Source: Nyssa sinensis
Lineage: Eukaryota > Streptophyta > Magnoliopsida > Cornales > Nyssaceae
Assembly (NCBI GenBank): GCA_008638375.1
Contig: CM018047.1
Span: 50,972,679 to 51,036,678, forward strand
DNA: 64,000 nucleotides
Direction: 5' to 3'
The position numbers and the translations under genes are program-made. Position 1 is the stretch's first letter; the number at the start of each line of letters is the position of its first letter. Shown in pieces: positions 1 to 11,115 of the stretch. The notes below the pieces were generated by a model. That model did no database searches, had not been told where the DNA came from, and saw nothing but the letters and a program-made list of their open reading frames with translations.

Positions 1-300
1 ACCATATGAAATGCTGAATGAATACTACCCAGAGCATAAGGTCTGGAAGATATGTGCATGAGAATGCTTTGGAGGCTATGCCTGCACTGTACGACCGAGT
101 TTGTCGGCTCTGTAGGATATATATATATATGAGAATGTCCTGAAGGCAGTGAATGCTCTGTACGACCGAGTTCATCGGCCCTGTAGAATATATATGTGAG
201 AATGCTCTAAAGGCTTGCGGCTGCTCTGTATGATCGAGATTATCAGCTCTGTAAGCACACGTGTCTCAAGGTGATTGATGTGTCTGTTTGTGGAATATCA
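1..300 (-). repeat. Element A 3' LTR (partial)
   Basis: Matches 10819-11115 of the right LTR almost base for base and ends TATCA at 300, directly next to the polypurine tract. About 380 bp of this LTR lie to the left of the window. It contains three imperfect tandem units starting GAGAATG at 60, 131 and 198, period about 67-71 bp, each with a GACCGAG/GATCGAG core and a TCGGCTCTGTA-like tail. The same triplet is at 10877, 10946 and 11013 in the other LTR. Confidence 0.92.
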
Positions 301-325
301 GCTACTCCCCCCCCCCCCCGCGAGC
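301..325 (-). other. Element A polypurine tract
   Basis: On the minus strand this reads as a G-rich purine run ending GAGTAGC directly before the 3' LTR. The same GGGCTCG...GGGAGTAGC arrangement precedes the 3' LTR of element B (22955-22974), and element C has a similar run. This is the expected site of plus-strand DNA priming. Confidence 0.8.
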
Positions 326-507
326 CCTAGCTAGGAGCTAAAGCTTAACTAGGGTTATGGGCTTTGTGGAGAGTCATACGTTTCATTTCTCCATTTCTCG
401 AGACGTCGGTTTAATGAGTCATTTATTGCGCAGTCGATACTTGAGAAGCCATCATTATTTTCAACTATTGTGTCGATTCGTCTTGGGAGGCTCATATTTC
501 GAATGTG

Positions 508-516
508 TATATAAAG
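508..516 (+). promoter_or_regulatory. TATA box of element A aORF1
   Basis: TATATAAAG lies about 190 bp before the aORF1 start codon at 705. Element B has the same word at an equivalent distance (22760-22768, minus strand) and element C has TATAAATAC at 36112-36120. Conserved position in three diverged copies supports a real antisense promoter. Confidence 0.6.
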
Positions 517-704
517 AGAGGGAAAGGTCTTTCATTCCTTTCTTCTGCACTTGCTTCTACAGTACCAGAGGCTGCTATCGCCATTTGACATATTTTGAAG
601 TTTGAAGGGTATCTGGTGTTCACAGTCCTTTCTTGCTTTCAGGTTTGATTTTAGTCTCCCTTCTACCTTTCTTCTTATTTGCTTCATTTTTTTCTTTGTT
701 CGCC

Positions 705-2556
705 ATGTCTGGCCTTGAGTCACCCTCTGGTTCAGGGCAGTCCTTCTGGGACCGTCCCTCAACTTCAGTTAGTGAGTCTTCCTTCTATAGGTGATGATGA
801 GAATAGACGGATAGAGCCCCCCTCTAGTCCGGGGGTTAGGATTGTTGATGCATTTGATGAGCCCCCGAATAGGGCTGGTGAGACCTCTGGTCAATCCGGT
901 TATAGAGAGGAGGGTGAGAGTGTAATCACTGAGACAATGTTGACGGAATTGTGGGAAAAAATTCAATCTCCCCTCAAACGTTACTTTCAGGGTCCTCTGA
1001 CTCTCGGGATCGCCCAAGCGATGTTAGAGAGGGGAAAATCTGCGCCTACCTGGCCTGGATTGAAATGGGATTGACACTCCCCCTTCCTGATATTATAAAA
1101 CAATTCTTTTGTTGGTTCAACCTTTGCCCTGCAGACCTGAACCTTAACAGCTGGAGACATCTGTTGAGCTTCATTGTGTTGGGGCATATGAATAATGTTA
1201 ATGTATCCCTTGACCTGATCTGTAGTCATATGGATCTAAAACTTCAGAAGGCGGAAGGCCTTTATTATATGTCTTTTGATAGTGGGTTCAGACCCCTTAC
1301 TTCTGTGCCCTCTTCCAATAAGACCTGGAAGAAGTGGTATTTTTTCATAAAAGGAGGATGGGAATTCAAGGACTTCGAAGGCCAACCTTCAACATTCCCT
1401 CGAACCACTGGGCGGAAGGGTGAGGCCTAACTTTCCTGTGGCTGTGTTGATTTCATTTCGTATACCAATTGCCGAACTGATCAATTTTTGTGTTTTTCAT
1501 GCAGTTAAAAGCGTGTGGAGAAGACCGAACCCTTCTCCTGTGCTTCAAGAGCAGTATAAGAAGCTTTTATAGCCCAGCAACCGAGACCATTCCTTCATTG
1601 TTAACTGTGATAGTCTGATGGCTGCCAGGGGTAATGTTGAGGAGATTGCGAATAATATGATGGCACGATAGGAGACCGAGCCATCTTCATCTGTGGCAGT
1701 GGGGGAGGCTTCTTCCCCAGTGGACCCTCCCATTCAAGTAAAGAGGAGGAGGATACTCTTAACCTTTCCTGACCCCATTGAGGTGGAGAGGGAGACGGAT
1801 GCCCCCATTTCTATGGTCCCCCCAGCCCCATCCAAGCAGGCAGGCAAGGCGGCGTCGTCCTTAGTGGCCCCTGATGCTGTTAATCAAGGGGCCAAAAAGA
1901 TTTTGAAGGACTTTTGGGCCAAAGGCTCAATCAAACTCGCACCCCAGAAGTCGGAGAAGCTTCTTGCTGATCTGGCTCTTCAGGTTAAGGTGAGCTCGTT
2001 GGGCCCTTATCTTTCTTCCCTTTTTTCCAAGTGTTTTAGGCGGGTATTGAACTGTTTGCCTTGTATACTGCAGAGCCTGCACATCCTTTCTGCTCTGTCG
2101 GAGGTCTCTCCCCCTTCAGAAGAGGTTGACAAACTTCAGGCCTAGTTGGACGAGGTCAATCTTCAGCTCGGTACTGCTAGGTCCGAGGCTCATGACTTCT
2201 CAAAGAGGCTGAAGGAGTCCCAGAACTCTCTGTTCGTCATGGAGTCAGAGAAGAACCTTGTCGTTGATCAAGCTAAGAGGCTGCAGATGGAGATGAACGG
2301 TATGTGGTATCAATATAATCAGAAGCTTGAGGATGCAGTGGAACAGGCCAAGGTTGAGACTGAGACGGAAATGAAGTCGGAACTTGAGGAGATGACCAAC
2401 CGCCTGATTATGTTTGGTTTCAACAATTTTCGATCCCGGTTTGTCGCCAAATTCCCTGACTTTGACGTTTCCTCGATTGTGCCTCCAGAGGTTACCCCTC
2501 CCGAGGTCACAGTTCTGAGTGAGGCGGTCAACGTTCTCCCTGTCCGCTCCCACTGA
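705..2556 (+). pseudogene. Element A aORF1 (antisense gene of Tat element), broken
   Basis: This is the opposite-strand gene behind pol. It begins MSGLESPSGSG at 705 but shifts frame soon after. Recognisable pieces follow: a conserved IVDAFDEPPNRAGE segment (from about 840), the core ICAYLAWIEMGLTLPLPD...QFFCWFNLCPADLNLNSW (1040-1170), SNKTWKKWYFFIKGGW (1315-1365), then after an intron (about 1430-1505) a basic KRRR segment and a C-terminal coiled coil (2140-2400) ending in FDVSSIVPPE. The core resembles the plant domain family annotated as 'putative gypsy type transposon' (Transposase_28). Frameshifts near 780 and 970 and stops near 1570 and 1670 break it. The intact copy is in element C (36289-38207). 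No molecular function is known to me. Confidence 0.75.
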
Positions 2557-3288
2557 AGGGGTTGTCCCGAGTGAGATGGTTGATGTTGCTCCTGCCGAAC
2601 CTTCCCCAATCGTTGACCCTGCCACCCTGCCTCCACTGATTAGGCTTAGGATGTGTATTTTGATGTTTCTTGAATTTCCAGTGTACTAAAACATACATTC
2701 TTTAATGAAATGGTCTTTTGCTTGATGCTTTTTGCCTTCTTCTCTTGTGAATATCTTAAGTTATACTGTTCTGTAGTGTCTTGACTCGTAGTTAGTTGTG
2801 GTAACTGTTACAAGTAACGTTGCTCTAGGAGCTTACTGTATATCAGACCAGATCTTCTTCTAGTAGGTAATTGTACTCCGAGCTACTTTACAATAGTTGA
2901 AGACTAGTTTTGAAAAATTCCGAAGCTGATTGCTCTGAATCTAGAGACTTGTAATAATTAGTGGATGCCTTGTGATTACGATTGGATGATCAGAAGCTTC
3001 TGCTTCTAGGTCCTTTAGACAAGGATCAAGGTGCATCAAAGTCAATGGACTTTCATTATATAAGTGTGCTGCCAGGTGTCAATGACGTGGAATAGGACGT
3101 CACGTCTATATATATGTGGACAAGACTGCAAATTCTATATATTGCATGCGTTTCCCTGCTTCCTGCTTCTCCCGAGAGGGTGGTTTAATGCGCTATTTAG
3201 TGCGCATCCGTCGTTTGAGTTTTCAGAGTCAACTGTTCGCCTAGCCGTTGTGACGGTTCGACTAGGTGTTCTTTATGATTCAAGGGTC

Positions 3289-3297
3289 TATATATAC
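3289..3297 (+). promoter_or_regulatory. TATA box of element A aORF2
   Basis: TATATATAC about 100 bp before the aORF2 start. The preceding GGTC is also conserved before the matching boxes in element B (20003-20011, minus strand) and element C (38925-38933). Confidence 0.6.
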
Positions 3298-3396
3298 AGG
3301 AAGGGGGCACACGGTTGCGCTCAACCCTTTTGGCCTCCTTGTTCCCCAACTGTTCCTCTGTTTAGATGTTACCGAAAACTTGTTGTTTGCCCAGAG

Positions 3397-3745
3397 ATGA
3401 CTAACAATCTTCAATCTGAGTTGGGAATGATTAAACTGTGGCAGAGAATCATCCATGCCTTTGGTTCAGTCTCCAAGGAAGGATTACAGAGGGTGGATCC
3501 TCTCTTGTCCATCTTAGCATCCAGTCAAAATTTCTCTGATGGGAGGTGGATTCTCCTTGATTCAACCGAAGGCTTGGAGAATTGGTGATGAAGATGAAGG
3601 TGGGAGCCCTTCTTCCCTTTGTGACTTGGCAGAGACCCTTGCTTAAATCGGTCGGGGTGTGACAACTGCTTTGAGGGAAACAAAGGTGGAGAATGAAAAG
3701 TCTCCTGAGACCCAGAGCCTTCGTCCTCCGTTGGTATTAAGATAA
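3397..3745 (+). pseudogene. Element A aORF2 (second antisense gene), damaged
   Basis: A short reading frame starting MTNNLQSELG, with the conserved stretch ELGMIKLWQRIIHAFGSVSK, then LSILAS and a LLDSTE segment. It matches the copies at 19549-19926 (element B, minus strand) and 39034-39354 (element C). A stop at 3586-3588 follows a frame change; the related sequence (TKVENEKSPETQS) continues in another frame to about 3745. An AATAAA signal follows at 4005-4010 in the word CATCAATAAAATTGAG, which has a near match in element C. I recognise no domain. Confidence 0.6.
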
Positions 3746-4004
3746 GTGATAGTGATGATGAAGTGGCCTGGGTGCTTCTTGATGCAGACTGGGGTTCAAG
3801 ATTCTTTCCTTCTAAATGGAGCCGTCAAGGGTTCCTTCCTTTCAAATGGAGCCGGCGGCTGGCGGTAATGGAAGTTTGGATGCTGGATCCCTTTCTCATT
3901 CGAAGAAGAAAGCCATGATGTCGTATAGTGTTTGTCATTGTTGTAGCTTTTTGTGTACTTGTTCTATTTTCAGTCTTCTTGTATTGTAAATCTTTCGAAT
4001 CATC

Positions 4005-4010
4005 AATAAA
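4005..4010 (+). terminator. Polyadenylation signal of element A aORF2
   Basis: AATAAA inside ATCAATAAAATTGAGTTCC. The equivalent signal in element C (39609-39614) has the same ATAAAATTGAGT surroundings, and in element B (19295-19300, minus strand) AATAAAGCTGAATTTC. Confidence 0.55.
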
Positions 4011-4299
4011 ATTGAGTTCCTTCTTCTCAGATCTGATGTTTTTTGTACTTGAATGTGCCCTTCTGAGGTTAAAACTCATTTTCGTGCACTTCTGATGTTT
4101 AACTGTTCTAAGAATAGATCAAAGAAACTTTGTAGAAGTCTTGAATTAAAGTGCTTCAAACCTGCTCGGCACTGTAGTACTTGTTGCTTGTTGATAGATA
4201 AGCCAAGTATTCAGCTCTGAGATATTCGACACTTTAGTTTAGAGATGTTCGGAACTTCTGTCTTTGGTTGGACTAGATCATAGAACCTGTATATTAGAG

Positions 4300-4765
4300 A
4301 TGGACCAAGCTCGGAAGGCCTGTGCATTATAGATGGACCAAGTACTAAGACTTGTACATTATGGACCAGGCTCTAGAGGCCTGTGCATTATAGATGGACC
4401 AAGTACGAAGACTTGTACATTATGGACCAGGCTCTGGAGGCCTGTGCATTATATATGGACCAAGTACGAAGACTTGTACATTATGGACCAGGCTCTGGAG
4501 GCCTGTGCATTATAGATGGACCAAGTACTAAGACTTGTACATTATGGACCAGGCTCTGGAGGCCTGTGCATTATAGATGGACCAAGTACGAAGACTTGTA
4601 CATTATGGACCAGGCTCTGGAGGCCTGTGCATTATAGATGGACCAAGTACTAAGACTTGTACATTATGGACCAGGCTCTAGAGGCCTGTGCATTATAGAT
4701 GGACCAAGTACTAAGACTTGTATATTATAGACCAGGTTCTGGAGGCCTGTGTATTATAAGATGAA
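4300..4765 (+). repeat. Element A hairpin minisatellite, 61-bp dimer units
   Basis: About seven tandem copies of a 61-bp unit made of two half-units that both start GGACCA and end TGTRCATTA. One half (33 bp) contains CAGGC-TCTGGAG-GCCTG, the other (28 bp) CAAGT-ACGAAG-ACTTG. Each is a perfect 5-bp stem with a 6-7 base loop. The array starts about 40 bp beyond the pol stop codon (4802, minus strand). Related arrays occupy the same place in B (18560-18965) and C (39905-40790). The short open frames seen here are by-products of the 61-bp period. Confidence 0.93.
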
Positions 4766-4801
4766 CATTCTATGGAGGTATTTAAAAAGAAAGAGACGCC
4801 T

Positions 4802-5990
4802 TTACTGATAATACTTCCGTAGATGTTCCACATTCTATGGCCTAGGAATAGGCTTCCCAGTCATGTCTTCTAGCCAGTAGGTGGTAGGCCTAACAACCTT
4901 CGTTACTTTGTAGGGGCCTTCCCAGTTTGGTGACAAGTTTTCCCATAGTGGGATCCTTGGTGTTTGGAAAGACTCTTCTTAAGACAAAGTCTCCAACTTG
5001 AAAGTTGACCGTCTTGAGCCCCACCTTGGATTTGTCGACCATGCTCTGCTGACAGGCTTCCATCCTGATGCTGGCTTGATCCCTTATTTCTTCAAGTAAA
5101 TCCAAGTTTTCCATCAGCTGCTGGTTGTTGGATTCTTGCTCAAAGGCTTCAGTTCTCAGGGTTGGCATACCGATCTCAACCGGAATTACTGTTTCTGTAC
5201 CATAAGCTAGTGAGAAGGGAGTTTCAAAGGTGGGAGTTCTTCTGGTTGTTCTGTAGGACCAAAGAACTCCAGGGAGTTCCTCTGCCCACTTTCCTTTGGC
5301 CTGTTCCAACCTTTTCTTTAATCCGTCAAGGATCGTCCGGTTGGTGACCTCTGCTTGCCCATTTGCTTGTGGATGGCTTGGAGAGGCAAAGTGTTGCTTA
5401 ATGTTGAGATTTTCACATAATTTCCTGAAGCCTTTACCAAGTGAACTGTGTCCCATTGTCGGAGATAATCACACGTGGTATACCGAACCTGCAAACAATG
5501 TTTTTCCAGGTGAAGTTCTCAACTTCCTTTTCTGTGATATGTGTTAGAGGTTCAGCTTCGGTCCATTTAGAGAAGTAGTCAATGGCTACCAAAAGATACT
5601 TCCTGTTTGGTTGGGCCTTTGGTAATGGACCCACGATGTCCATCCCCCACTGAGCAAAGGGCCACGGGCTAATAATCAGGGATAAGCTCATGATGAGGCT
5701 GATGTTGATATGGGGCAAATCTTTGGCATTTGTCACACTTCTGAACATATTCCTTAGCCTGCCTTAGCATGCTAGGCCAGTAATAGCCCTGAGACAGAGC
5801 TCGGTGAGTTATAGTTCTGCCTCCATTATGATTCCCGCAAATTCCCTCGTGTATTTCAGCCAAGACGTATTGTGACTCTTCTGGAGTTAAGCATTTTAAT
5901 AGTGGTTGAGAATAAGACCTGCTGTAAAGCTTGCTGTTCAGGATTAGATATCGAGTCGCTCTGATTCGGATTCTCCTGGCTTTGTTTTTG
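4802..5990 (-). pseudogene. Element A integrase, frameshifted
   Basis: The zinc-binding region (HEGICGNHNGGRT...CDKCQRF, 5669-5863) has the HHCC pattern. The core carries WGMDIVGPLPKA and IISDNGTQFT, the first two acidic residues of the DDE triad, and HPQANGQAEVTNRT with the following glutamate region. The C-terminal part ends EHLRKYYQ at 4802. Frame breaks near 5690 and 5440 and a stop for tryptophan near 4840 disable it. Integrase would insert the cDNA into host DNA. Confidence 0.85.
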
Positions 5991-6019
5991 TTTTCTGGGA
6001 GGAGCCCGGATTGCAGATA

Positions 6020-6514
6020 CTAGAGGATTGGAGTCATCCAGTTCTGGGGCTGTTCAGCAATTTGAGCAATTTGGGGTTCCTCTATGCTGGGTCCTGGCTG
6101 ATAGGAGATTCTTGCTGTGGAGTTTGCTTCGGATTTAAGGCGGGACGCCATATTAGCCAAAGCATCTGCTCTGCAGTTCTGGCTTCTTTCAATTTTCTGG
6201 ATAGTGAACATCTGGAAGGAGTGCTTCAGGTAGTTCACCAGTTCAGAGTACCGAAGCATTCTGCTATCTTTAATGGAGAATTCTCCCAGGACTTGGCTTA
6301 CCACCAGTTGGGAGTCTGAGAAGACTTTGAGGTTCTGAGCCTCACATTCCAAGGCAAGCTTCATGCCTATGATTAGAGCTTCATATTCTGCTTCATTGTT
6401 GGAAGCTTTGAACCCCAGGCTGACTGCTTTTTCTAACGTGAGCCCATCAGGGGACTGTAGTACCAGGCCCACTCCCGAGCCTTGATCGGTTAACGATCCA
6501 TCGATGTAGAGCAG
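6020..6514 (-). pseudogene. Element A archaeal-like RNase H domain
   Basis: Carries GVGLVLQSP, the NNEAEYEAL helix with its catalytic glutamate, and the SDSQLVVSQVLGEF segment with the third acidic residue. This second RNase H next to the Gypsy-type one is a hallmark of the Tat/Ogre lineage. The start of the domain (LYIDGS) is separated by a stop near 6513. Confidence 0.8.
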
Positions 6515-8095
6515 CTAGGTTCTCGAGGTTTCGATAAGTTGTGCCTTGTCTTGAAGTGCCGGGGTGAACTCAGCAACAAAATCGGCCAAGGCCTGCCCTT
6601 TGATGGAGTTTCGAGGTACATATGATATGTCGAAATGCCTTAGCTCCATAGACCATTTTACCAACCTTCCCGATACTTCAGGTTTCCTCAATATTGATTT
6701 CAAAGGATAGGCAGTTGGGATTTTAATTGGATGGGCTTGGAAATAAGGTCGGAGCTTCCGAGCTGATATGACCAAGGCGAAGGCTAGCTTTTCCACTTCT
6801 GGATATCTCTTTTCTGTGTCAATTAGCACCCTACTGACGTAGAATATGGGCCTCTGTACACCTCTGTCCTGTCTAACTAATGCGGAGCTGACCGCAGTTT
6901 TCAGAAACTGCAAGGTACAAGAGTAGCTTTTCTCCCTATACTGGTTTTGACAGAAGCTCTGGAAAGGATAGATACTCCTTTAGTTCTTAAAAAGCTTTCT
7001 TGCATTCTTCCATCCATTGTAAAGCTTTGTTACCCTTCAAAGCTTTGAAGAAAGATAGGCAGCGATTAGTGGATTTGGAGATAAATCTGCTTAGTGCTGC
7101 GATTCTGTCGTTCAGTGCCTGAATGTCCTTTCTGGTTTTTGGCGACTCCAGTCCAATCAGAGCTTGGATCTGGGTGGGGTCGGCTTCGATACCCCTCTGT
7201 GAGACGAATGTATCCCAAGAATTTTCCCTTCGTAACCCTGAAGGTACATTTCGAGGGATTGAGCTTCATCCTGTGCTGTCTGAGGATATCGAAGGTTTGG
7301 GCTAAGTGCTGGAGGTGACTATCTTTCTGTAGACTTTTAACCAGCATGTCATCGATGTATACCTCCATGGTACTGCCGAGCAGTGGGCTGAACATCTTGT
7401 TCTCCAACCGCTGATAAGTGGCTCCAGTGTTCTTTAAACCGAAAGGCATTACTATATAACAGTAGAGACCTTCGCTCAGTTATGAAGGCTGTCTTTTCTT
7501 GGTCTGGAGGGTACATCTGAATTTGGTTGTACCCAGAGTAGGCATCCATAAAGCTCATAAGCTCATGCCCCGCAGTGGTGTCAACCAATTGATCTATCCT
7601 TGGCAGTGGAAAGCTGTCTTTCGGGCATGCCTTATTGAGGTCCGTATAATCAACGCAGACTCTCCACTTGCCGTTTTTCTTCTTGACCAGCACGGTGTTG
7701 GCTAGCCACTCGGAATAGAACACTTCCCGTATCATCCTGGCTTCAAGCAGCCTCTGGACTTCTTCATTTATAATTCGATGCCGTTCAGGGGCAATCGGTC
7801 TCCTCTTCTGTCTGACTGCTAAATGATCTGGATCTACCATCAGCTTGTGAGTTATGAGGCTAGGGTCTATACCCTCCATGTCTTTGGTCTCCCAAGCAAA
7901 TATAGAGAGGTTATCTTTCAGAAACCTAACTATGTTCTCCTGCTCAGTGTTCGTCAGATCTGGGCCAATGTATAAATAACGCCCCTCTGATTCTGGACCG
8001 ATCAATACTTTGATGGGCTCGCCGACAGGTTTGGCTCGGCTGTCGCGTCCCCTTGGGCTCAGGGGTTCTTCAATGCTGGATGGGCAACCTTCCAC
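6515..8095 (-). pseudogene. Element A reverse transcriptase and Gypsy RNase H, frameshifted
   Basis: The thumb-side start is SSIEEPLSPRGRDSRAKP. Fingers and palm follow: WRVCVDYTDLNKACPKDSFPLP, FMDAYSGYNQI and, after a frame break near 7450, MPFGLKNTGATYQ and VYIDDMLVKS with the YIDD catalytic motif (near 7350). The RNase H part reads FYVSRVLIDTEKRYPEVEKLA...ALADFVAEF (6515-6913). Breaks near 7450, 7200 and 6910 make it non-functional. It copied the element RNA into DNA when alive. Confidence 0.88.
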
Positions 8096-8115
8096 CTCGG
8101 GAGTGTGGGTGAGAA

Positions 8116-8757
8116 CTAGGTCTGCACAGTCCCGAGTGTACTGTAATTTCTATTTGGTGGCCTTTCCTTGATGGCCTTTCCTTGAGGGCAATAGCATGGC
8201 ACTCCCAGGAGGTTGGCTGACACCCTCTGACAGAGTGAACAGTTCTGGTTGTGGACATACTTCAGACATTGATGAAGGGTCGAGGTGATCGCCCCCACCT
8301 GGTGCAACCACGGTCTCCCGATTATGACGTTGTAAAGAGATTTCATATTCAACACCATGTACTCCGAGATGGTGGTCTTTTGCCCTTCACCCTCTCCTAC
8401 AGTAGTAGGAAGGTCGACTCTCCCCATTGGGGTACTGAGATTGCCATCAAAAGCTGCCATCACGGCAGTGGTAGGCTTAATGTTGTCGTGGTCTATTCTC
8501 ATTTGTTTAAGTGGCTCATGGAACAGTATGTTAACGGAGCTACCAGTATCGACCAGGACTCTCCTGATCTCAAAGTTGGCGATTTTGAGAGTGATGATGA
8601 GGGCATCACTGTGAGGGCAGTGTACCCCTGCTAGGTCCTGTTCAGTGAATTGTACTTCTAGTGCTGGCTTGAGCCTCTTTTCCACATTGGAGATTTGCAA
8701 TACGTTTGGGGCAGCTCTGGCCTCCCGAGCATATCTCTTTTTCGCTCTGTTTGACAT
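8116..8757 (-). pseudogene. Element A aspartic protease region
   Basis: Begins MSNRAKKRYAREARAAPNVL and contains the active-site motif RRVLVDTGSSVNIL, then YNVIIGRPWLHQ, the usual end of the retroviral-type protease fold. The domain itself is open. A short duplication of GGCCTTTCCTTGA near 8160-8188 shifts the frame downstream of it, so the homologous UAG (8150-8152) is in frame with reverse transcriptase but not with this protease. Confidence 0.85.
8144..8152 (-). promoter_or_regulatory. Protease/RT boundary stop codon, element A variant
   Basis: Reads AAA TAG AAA TTA CAG on the minus strand, in the reverse transcriptase frame. Elements B and C have TAG CAA TTA at the homologous position. 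A therefore retains the stop but has lost the C of the CAA that defines the strong readthrough context. Confidence 0.6.
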
Positions 8758-10356
8758 CCCTGTGATAGGAGAGTCGGCATGGAGGACGTAAATAACATGG
8801 TTATTCTGCCTCTGGGGCTCGATCTGTCCTTCCCTATGCTCCTCCCTCTGTTCGGGCCTCTGGTCTGGCCATTGCTGAAGCCTGTCTACTTGGGGGTTTT
8901 GTCTTCCGTCTTGCTTGACGAATTCCCGAAGACGCCCCTTCTTTATGAGTTGCTCTATCTCGAATCTGTCGGAGTACCTGGTTCGGTGTGGTGTTCAAAG
9001 GAGTGAAGTTAGTGAACTCCCTTGGTCCAGAATTGTACACAGCTCTGGGTGCTATTCTCTTCTCTGGGCTCCTGGCCCTCTTCTTGCTGGAGTCTCTTCT
9101 GTGGTCCTCCCTTTTGTGATCCTCCCTCTTTGGATTATCCCTCTGGGTCTGATCTTTGCCTTTCTGGGATGTGCGGTTGGCTTCTTCCTAGGTTGATATA
9201 TTTCCTTGGCCCGATCCATTAATGCCGCCATGTCGGCTAGAGGGCTCTTTGTCAAGGAGTCTCTGAAGCCACCGTGGGCAAGCCCAGCAGTTAAGGCAGC
9301 TACAAGCAATTTTGGGCTGCAGTCAGTGATCTCCGTGACTTCGGCATTGAAGCAGCGCAATGTAGGCTCAGAGGGATTCCTCCTTTGTCTGCCTGACATT
9401 TAACAGGAATTCTGGTCCCCTTCTGAGCCTTCTACTGGTTATAAACCTGTCCAAAAATTGTCTACCGAGCTCATAGAAGCTGGTAATTGAGTTTGGAGGG
9501 AGGTTGTGGAACCACTTCAGAGCAGTTCCCTTCAAGCTGGTGATGAAAGTTCGGCACATGAATGCGTCAGAGGCACCGTGAAGGGCCATCGTATGCTAGG
9601 TAATGCGAGAGATGATCTCCTAGATCTCTGGACCCATCAGTACAGGGTGAACTTGGGCACCATGAACTTTCTGGGCCTTTCTTCTGACATGATGGCGTGA
9701 GTGAATGGGGTGGCAAGTCTTCCGAGCAGCCTGGCCAACTCGTCTTGCTCTGGAGGGTTCTGAGGACCTCTCAAGACAATTGTTCGGTCCATAAACTCGG
9801 TAATTTTCTCTACCCTCCGCGGATCTCTAAGCCTGACATCTTGTGAACCCTGCTTGACAGCCTCGGCTTCAGGGTAGTAAGGTTGAGTATGTCCCTCGGA
9901 CTGGAAGAGGGTTCCGAACTGGAAGGATTGGTGCTGCATAGGGATGAGGCTTCTATGGCGCCGGATGTGCTCCCGAAGCCCTGGGAGTTGGGGCTCGAGT
10001 AGTGCTCCGGTAGTGGATCTCTACCAATGTAGGGCAACACCCTGGGGGTGCCCGGGCTAGTTATTCGGAGCCTGCTCATGGGGCTCTTCATTCTCCGTGG
10101 TAACGGGGGGTTGTGTCCCCGCAACAACGTTGTCCGGCGGGTTAGGAAGACTCGTGCCTTGGTTCTGTGTGAGCGTCGCTAATGTTCTGGTGATGGCAAG
10201 CAACTGTTCCTGCACCAGTTCATTGTGTCGTTTGATCGATTCGATCTCTTGTTACATGGGATCATCCGTTGGCCTCCTTGCTCTAGGAGCCGGCGGTCGA
10301 CGTTGAGAGCTTTGCGGAATCTGAGTATTCTGTCGCGGTCGTAGATTTGGGGCCAT
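8758..10356 (-). pseudogene. Element A gag, broken, zinc knuckle deleted
   Basis: Starts MAPNLRPRQNTQIPQ at 10356, with a stop near 10253. The capsid-like core is at 9368-9939: PPEQDELARLLGRLATPF, ALHGASDAFMCRTFITSL, KWFHNLPPNS. The C-terminal part reads MYNSGPREFTNFTPLNTTPNQVLRQIRDR and then changes frame. Compared with C, 128 bp holding the zinc knuckle are missing; the join at 8957-8961 is the word ATCTC, which occurs at both ends of the segment in C. Gag would form the particle around the element RNA. Confidence 0.85.
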
Positions 10357-10410
10357 GGCTTTCCGGTGAGGAAAAAGATGAGTTTGTGAATAGAGCACTG
10401 GAGATTAGTC

Positions 10411-10433
10411 GTTTCCCACAGACGGCGCCAAAC
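10411..10433 (-). other. Element A primer binding site
   Basis: On the minus strand GTTTGGCGCCGTCTGTGGGA follows the end of the 5' LTR directly. The TGGCGCCGTCTGTGGG word is shared with element C and, with one change, with element B, and is typical of Tat/Ogre elements. I do not assign the primer tRNA. Confidence 0.75.
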
Positions 10434-11115
10434 TGATGCTAGCACTTTTCGACTCGCAATAAGTGTGGCCCCGCTACCTGTAGAACACTCAGAGAGATGA
10501 TCAGAGGACCACCGGATTGGCTCTGGCGGTAAGCCACTCCGATGCTTAAGTAAGTAAACTGAATTGAAAGACTGTATTGAAAGCCAAAGAATGAGCATAA
10601 AAATAAAGCGTACCTTTAGGGTTTAATTTATAGGTCGTGGCCTTCCTTAGTTGATTAGGATTTGATGCCATGAATATAGGGATTTGATCATCGGAGATTG
10701 CAGTTACCTTATGGAGTATTAAGTCGTAGATGGAGATAATCATAGATAGTAGTTTCCGTGTTGAAGGCTGTTTCCTTATTTCCTGCTTGGCAGTTGTTAA
10801 GGAAGCCATAAGGTCGGAACCAGATGAAATGCTGAATGAATACTACCCAGAGCATAAGGTCTGGAAGATATGTGCATGAGAATGCTTTGGAGGCTCCGCC
10901 TGCATTGTATGACCGAGTTTGTCGGCTCTGTAGGATTATATATATGAGAATGCCCTGGAGGCAGTGAATGCTCTGTACGACCGAGTTCATCGGCCCTGTA
11001 GAATATATATGTGCGAATGCTCTGAAGGCTTGCGGCTGCTCTGTATGATCGAGATTATCAGCTCTGTAGGCACACGTGTCTCAAGGTGATTGGTGTGTCT
11101 GTTTGTGGTATATCA
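10434..11115 (-). repeat. Element A 5' LTR, 682 bp
   Basis: Bounded by TG at 10434 and CA at 11115. Its start TGATGCTAGCACTTTTCGACT resembles the inner LTR edges of B and C, so the three families are related. The three 67-71-bp tandem units described for the left LTR begin at 10877, 10946 and 11013. Confidence 0.92.

Larger units (their letters stand above)
1..11115 (-). mobile_element. Element A: Ty3/Gypsy Tat/Ogre-type LTR retrotransposon, degenerate, left LTR cut by window edge
   Basis: Read on the minus strand the order is 5' LTR (10434-11115), primer binding site, gag, protease, reverse transcriptase, Gypsy RNase H, archaeal-like RNase H, integrase, minisatellite, two opposite-strand genes, polypurine tract and 3' LTR (1-300, truncated). 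The two RNase H domains plus antisense genes behind pol place it in the Tat/Ogre branch. Many frameshifts and stops show it is dead. The part of the left LTR present differs from the right LTR at about 12 of roughly 297 aligned bases (counted by eye), so it is not a recent insertion. The five bases after the right LTR, ATGAC (11116-11120), should be one copy of the target duplication; the other lies outside the window. The right end is about 420 bp upstream of a NUP133-like exon, so A probably sits in the preceding intron. Confidence 0.93.

Noticed and set aside
4333..4637. Open frames of 60-84 codons with repeated MDQAL or YIMDQ motifs (also at 40068-40424 and 18630-18827)
   Set aside because: They are translations of the hairpin minisatellite; no start context or composition suggests a protein.
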